Source: Micromonospora olivasterospora
GTDB taxonomy: Bacteria; Actinomycetota; Actinomycetes; Mycobacteriales; Micromonosporaceae
Length of the DNA stretch: 64,000 nt
Assembly (NCBI RefSeq): GCF_007830265.1
Contig: NZ_VLKE01000001.1
Location: 1,674,001 to 1,738,000 of the forward strand
Reading direction: 5' to 3'
This document shows, one piece after another, positions 62,274-64,000 of this stretch (position 1 is its first letter; each line of letters starts with the position of its first letter). Below the pieces are notes generated by a model. The model did not search any database. It saw only the letters and a program-made list of their open reading frames with translations, and was not told where the DNA came from. Position numbers and translations under genes: made by a program.

Positions 62274-63199
62274 CGGCGCGCCCGCCCGGGCTCGGCGGCC
62301 CGCACCGCCGCGCCCTGCTCGTCGGTCGGCGGCACCGACCCACCCCCAACCTCGACGGAGTCGACGATCGGGGCAGAGCCGGCGGCCGAAGCAGTGTCGA
62401 CGGCCAGGGCAGAGCCGACGGCCGGATGCTCCCCGGGCGGGACCGGGGCGTCGGGCGGGGCGGCGTCGGAGCGTACCCGTAGGACGTGGTGGCCGTCGGC
62501 GCGCAACCGGGCGACGGCGTGGGCGACCCGCGCGGCCGGGACCGCGATCTCCACGACCGCCAGCGGCCCGCCCGGCCCGGCGGACGGCCCCTCCGCGGTG
62601 ACGGTGCCGTCGGAGACCGTCCAGCGGGCGGCACGGGGCAGCCGGACGGTCTCCCCCCGGTGGTCGCTGATCAGAACCGACCCGCCGGCTGCCAGCACCT
62701 CGTCGATCAGGGCGGGGACCAGCTCGCGGGCGGCCGCATCCAGCCCCTCCCAGGGCTCGTCGAGGACGAGCAGGCCCGGCCGACGCAGCATCGCCTGGGC
62801 CAGGCCGACCTTCTGGGCGGTGCCCTTGGACAGCTCGGGCAGCCGCACGTCGCGGAACCCGGTCAGGCCCAGCCGCTCGACCCAGCGGTCGGCCGCCGGG
62901 CCGGCCTCGGCGGGGCCCAGGCCGGCGACCCGGGCCATCCCGGTGAGGTAACGGCGCACCGTGAACGGCTGGTCAGCCGGGAACCGCTCCGGCACCCAGC
63001 CGACGCGCCGCGGGCGGTCGACGACCCGGCCCCGGGTCGGCCGGAGCACCCCGGCCGCGAGCTGGAGCAGCGTCGACTTGCCGACGCCGTTGCGGCCGAG
63101 CACCACCGCCGCCTCGCCCGGGCCGATGCCCACGCTCGTCGCCCGCAGCACCCACGGGCCGCGCCGGTGGTAGCGCAGCCAGACATCCTCACACCGCAT
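62270..63199 (-). CDS. ABC transporter ATP-binding protein
   Basis: 309 residues. Walker A is GRNGVGKST, the signature is LSKGTAQKV (a variant of LSGGQ), Walker B is [12 protein letters not shown] and the switch His is in LISDHRGE. The C-terminal 90 residues are a low-complexity extension after the ATPase core. Its type (single-domain exporter ATPase, CcmA/NatA-like) fits partnership with the overlapping membrane gene. The pair lies between rplA and rplJ, a place usually without genes. Confidence 0.9.
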   Translation of the reverse strand: MRCEDVWLRYHRRGPWVLRATSVGIGPGEAAVVLGRNGVGKSTLLQLAAGVLRPTRGRVVDRPRRVGWVPERFPADQPFTVRRYLTGMARVAGLGPAEAGPAADRWVERLGLTGFRDVRLPELSKGTAQKVGLAQAMLRRPGLLVLDEPWEGLDAAARELVPALIDEVLAAGGSVLISDHRGETVRLPRAARWTVSDGTVTAEGPSAGPGGPLAVVEIAVPAARVAHAVARLRADGHHVLRVRSDAAPPDAPVPPGEHPAVGSALAVDTASAAGSAPIVDSVEVGGGSVPPTDEQGAAVRAAEPGRARR

Positions 63200-63231
63200 G
63201 CCGCGAGCCTGCCACAGCGGACGAACGAACG

Positions 63232-63260
63232 GGGCCCCGCCACGAGTCGTGGCGGGGCCC
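63232..63260 (-). terminator. rplA terminator
   Basis: Perfect 13-bp stem (63232-63244 with 63248-63260, gggccccgccacg) and a three-base loop, 16 bases after the rplA stop. It separates rplA from the ABC pair. Confidence 0.85.
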
Positions 63261-63276
63261 GTCGAGGCAGCCGTGC

Positions 63277-63993
63277 TCAGCCCTCGGCCGAGCCCTCCTG
63301 GAGGTTCTTCACCACGTTCGGGTCGACCGGCACGCCCGGGCCCATCGTGGTGGTGAGGGTGACCTTCTTCAGGTACTTGCCCTTCGCGGCCGACGGCTTG
63401 GCCCGCAGCACCTCGTCGAGGACCGCCGCGTAGTTGTCGACCAGCTGGGACTCGGAGAACGAGGCCTTGCCGATGATCAGGTGCAGGTTGGAGTGCTTGT
63501 CCACCCGGAAGGTGATCTTACCGCCCTTGATGTCCGAGACGGCCTTGGCGACGTCCATGGTCACCGTGCCGGTCTTCGGGTTCGGCATGAGACCGCGCGG
63601 GCCCAGGATCCGCGCGATCCGGCCGATCTTGGCCATCTGGTCCGGCGTGGCGATCGCCGCGTCGAAGTCGAGCCAGCCGCCCTGGATCCGGGCGACGAGC
63701 TCGTCGGTGCCCACCTCGTCCGCACCGGCGGCCGCGGCCTCCTCGGCCTTCGCGCCGGCGGCGAAGACGATCACGCGGGCGGTCTTACCGGTGCCGTGCG
63801 GCAGGTTGACCGTGCCGCGGACCATCTGGTCCGCCTTACGGGGGTCGACGCCGAGGCGCATCGCGACCTCGACCGTGGCGTCGAACTTGACGGAGGTGGT
63901 CTCCTTGGCCAGCTTGACGGCCTCGGCGGGGGTGTAGAGCTTCGACCGGTCGATGACCTCGGCGGCCTTGCGGTAGCTCTTGCTGCGCTGCAT
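63277..63993 (-). CDS. rplA: 50S ribosomal protein L1
   Basis: 238 residues, the stalk protein that helps release deacylated tRNA from the E site ([113 protein letters not shown]). In E. coli L1 represses its own operon. The ATG lies seven bases from the window end; rplK presumably follows beyond it. Confidence 0.97.
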   Translation of the reverse strand: MQRSKSYRKAAEVIDRSKLYTPAEAVKLAKETTSVKFDATVEVAMRLGVDPRKADQMVRGTVNLPHGTGKTARVIVFAAGAKAEEAAAAGADEVGTDELVARIQGGWLDFDAAIATPDQMAKIGRIARILGPRGLMPNPKTGTVTMDVAKAVSDIKGGKITFRVDKHSNLHLIIGKASFSESQLVDNYAAVLDEVLRAKPSAAKGKYLKKVTLTTTMGPGVPVDPNVVKNLQEGSAEG

Positions 63994-64000
63994 TTCTCGA

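Overview
The window is very GC-rich DNA with strong G/C preference at third codon positions, frequent GTG starts and a few TTG starts, and the S10-spc-alpha ribosomal protein block in actinobacterial order. Conservon genes (cvnABCD), an NnaR-type nitrogen regulator and an F420-type luciferase-like oxidoreductase also occur. Together these point to an actinomycete, most likely Micromonosporaceae (Micromonospora or a close relative). The family assignment is inference from gene content and protein style, not from a database search.

Region 1 (1-6915, plus strand) is the tail of a nitrogen-assimilation operon: the C-terminal part of an assimilatory nitrate reductase with three apparent frameshifts, an FAD/BFD flavoprotein, nirB, nirD and an nnaR-like HemD/winged-helix regulator. 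The genes overlap by 1-4 bases. Region 2 (6983-12627, minus strand) is a conservon: NIT-domain sensor kinase CvnA, roadblock protein CvnB, DUF742 protein CvnC and small GTPase CvnD. A complete 968-bp IS5-like element (7607-8574) with a TAA target duplication has inserted in the last codons of cvnC, just ahead of the cvnD start. Removing it in silico restores the usual cvnC tail and the cvnC/cvnD overlap exactly. A divergent orphan solute-binding lipoprotein gene follows at 13079.

Region 3 (14327-18689) is a divergent NitT/TauT-type ABC importer (binding protein and permease on minus; ATPase, F420-type LLM oxidoreductase and cupin on plus). Region 4 (18754-28065) holds accessory genes: a large membrane protein with a disordered tail and a probable frameshift near its end, an aldo/keto reductase, an ABC-F ATPase, an RsmC-like methyltransferase, a His/Gln/Pro-rich repeat membrane protein and truA.

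Region 5 (28133-50157, minus strand) is the core translation and transcription block. Read in the direction of transcription it runs rpsL-rpsG-fusA-tuf, then rpsJ-rplCDWB-rpsS-rplV-rpsC-rplP-rpmC-rpsQ, then rplNXE-rpsN-rpsH-rplFR-rpsE-rpmD-rplO, then secY-adk-map, then infA-rpmJ-rpsMKD-rpoA-rplQ. Region 6 (50694-63993, minus) carries two small membrane-protein genes, rpoC, rpoB, rplL, rplJ, an ABC ATPase/permease pair and rplA; the ABC pair separates rplA from rplJL. Promoters with recognisable -35/-10 boxes lie ahead of rpsL, rpoB and rplJ, and strong hairpins mark most operon ends.

The most interesting non-routine signals are the IS-interrupted nitrate/nitrite-type conservon beside the nitrite reduction operon, a three-copy palindromic element between map and infA that can form two mutually exclusive long hairpins, and the repeat-rich membrane protein at 25095. 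No CRISPR array, rRNA, tRNA or phage genes were seen.
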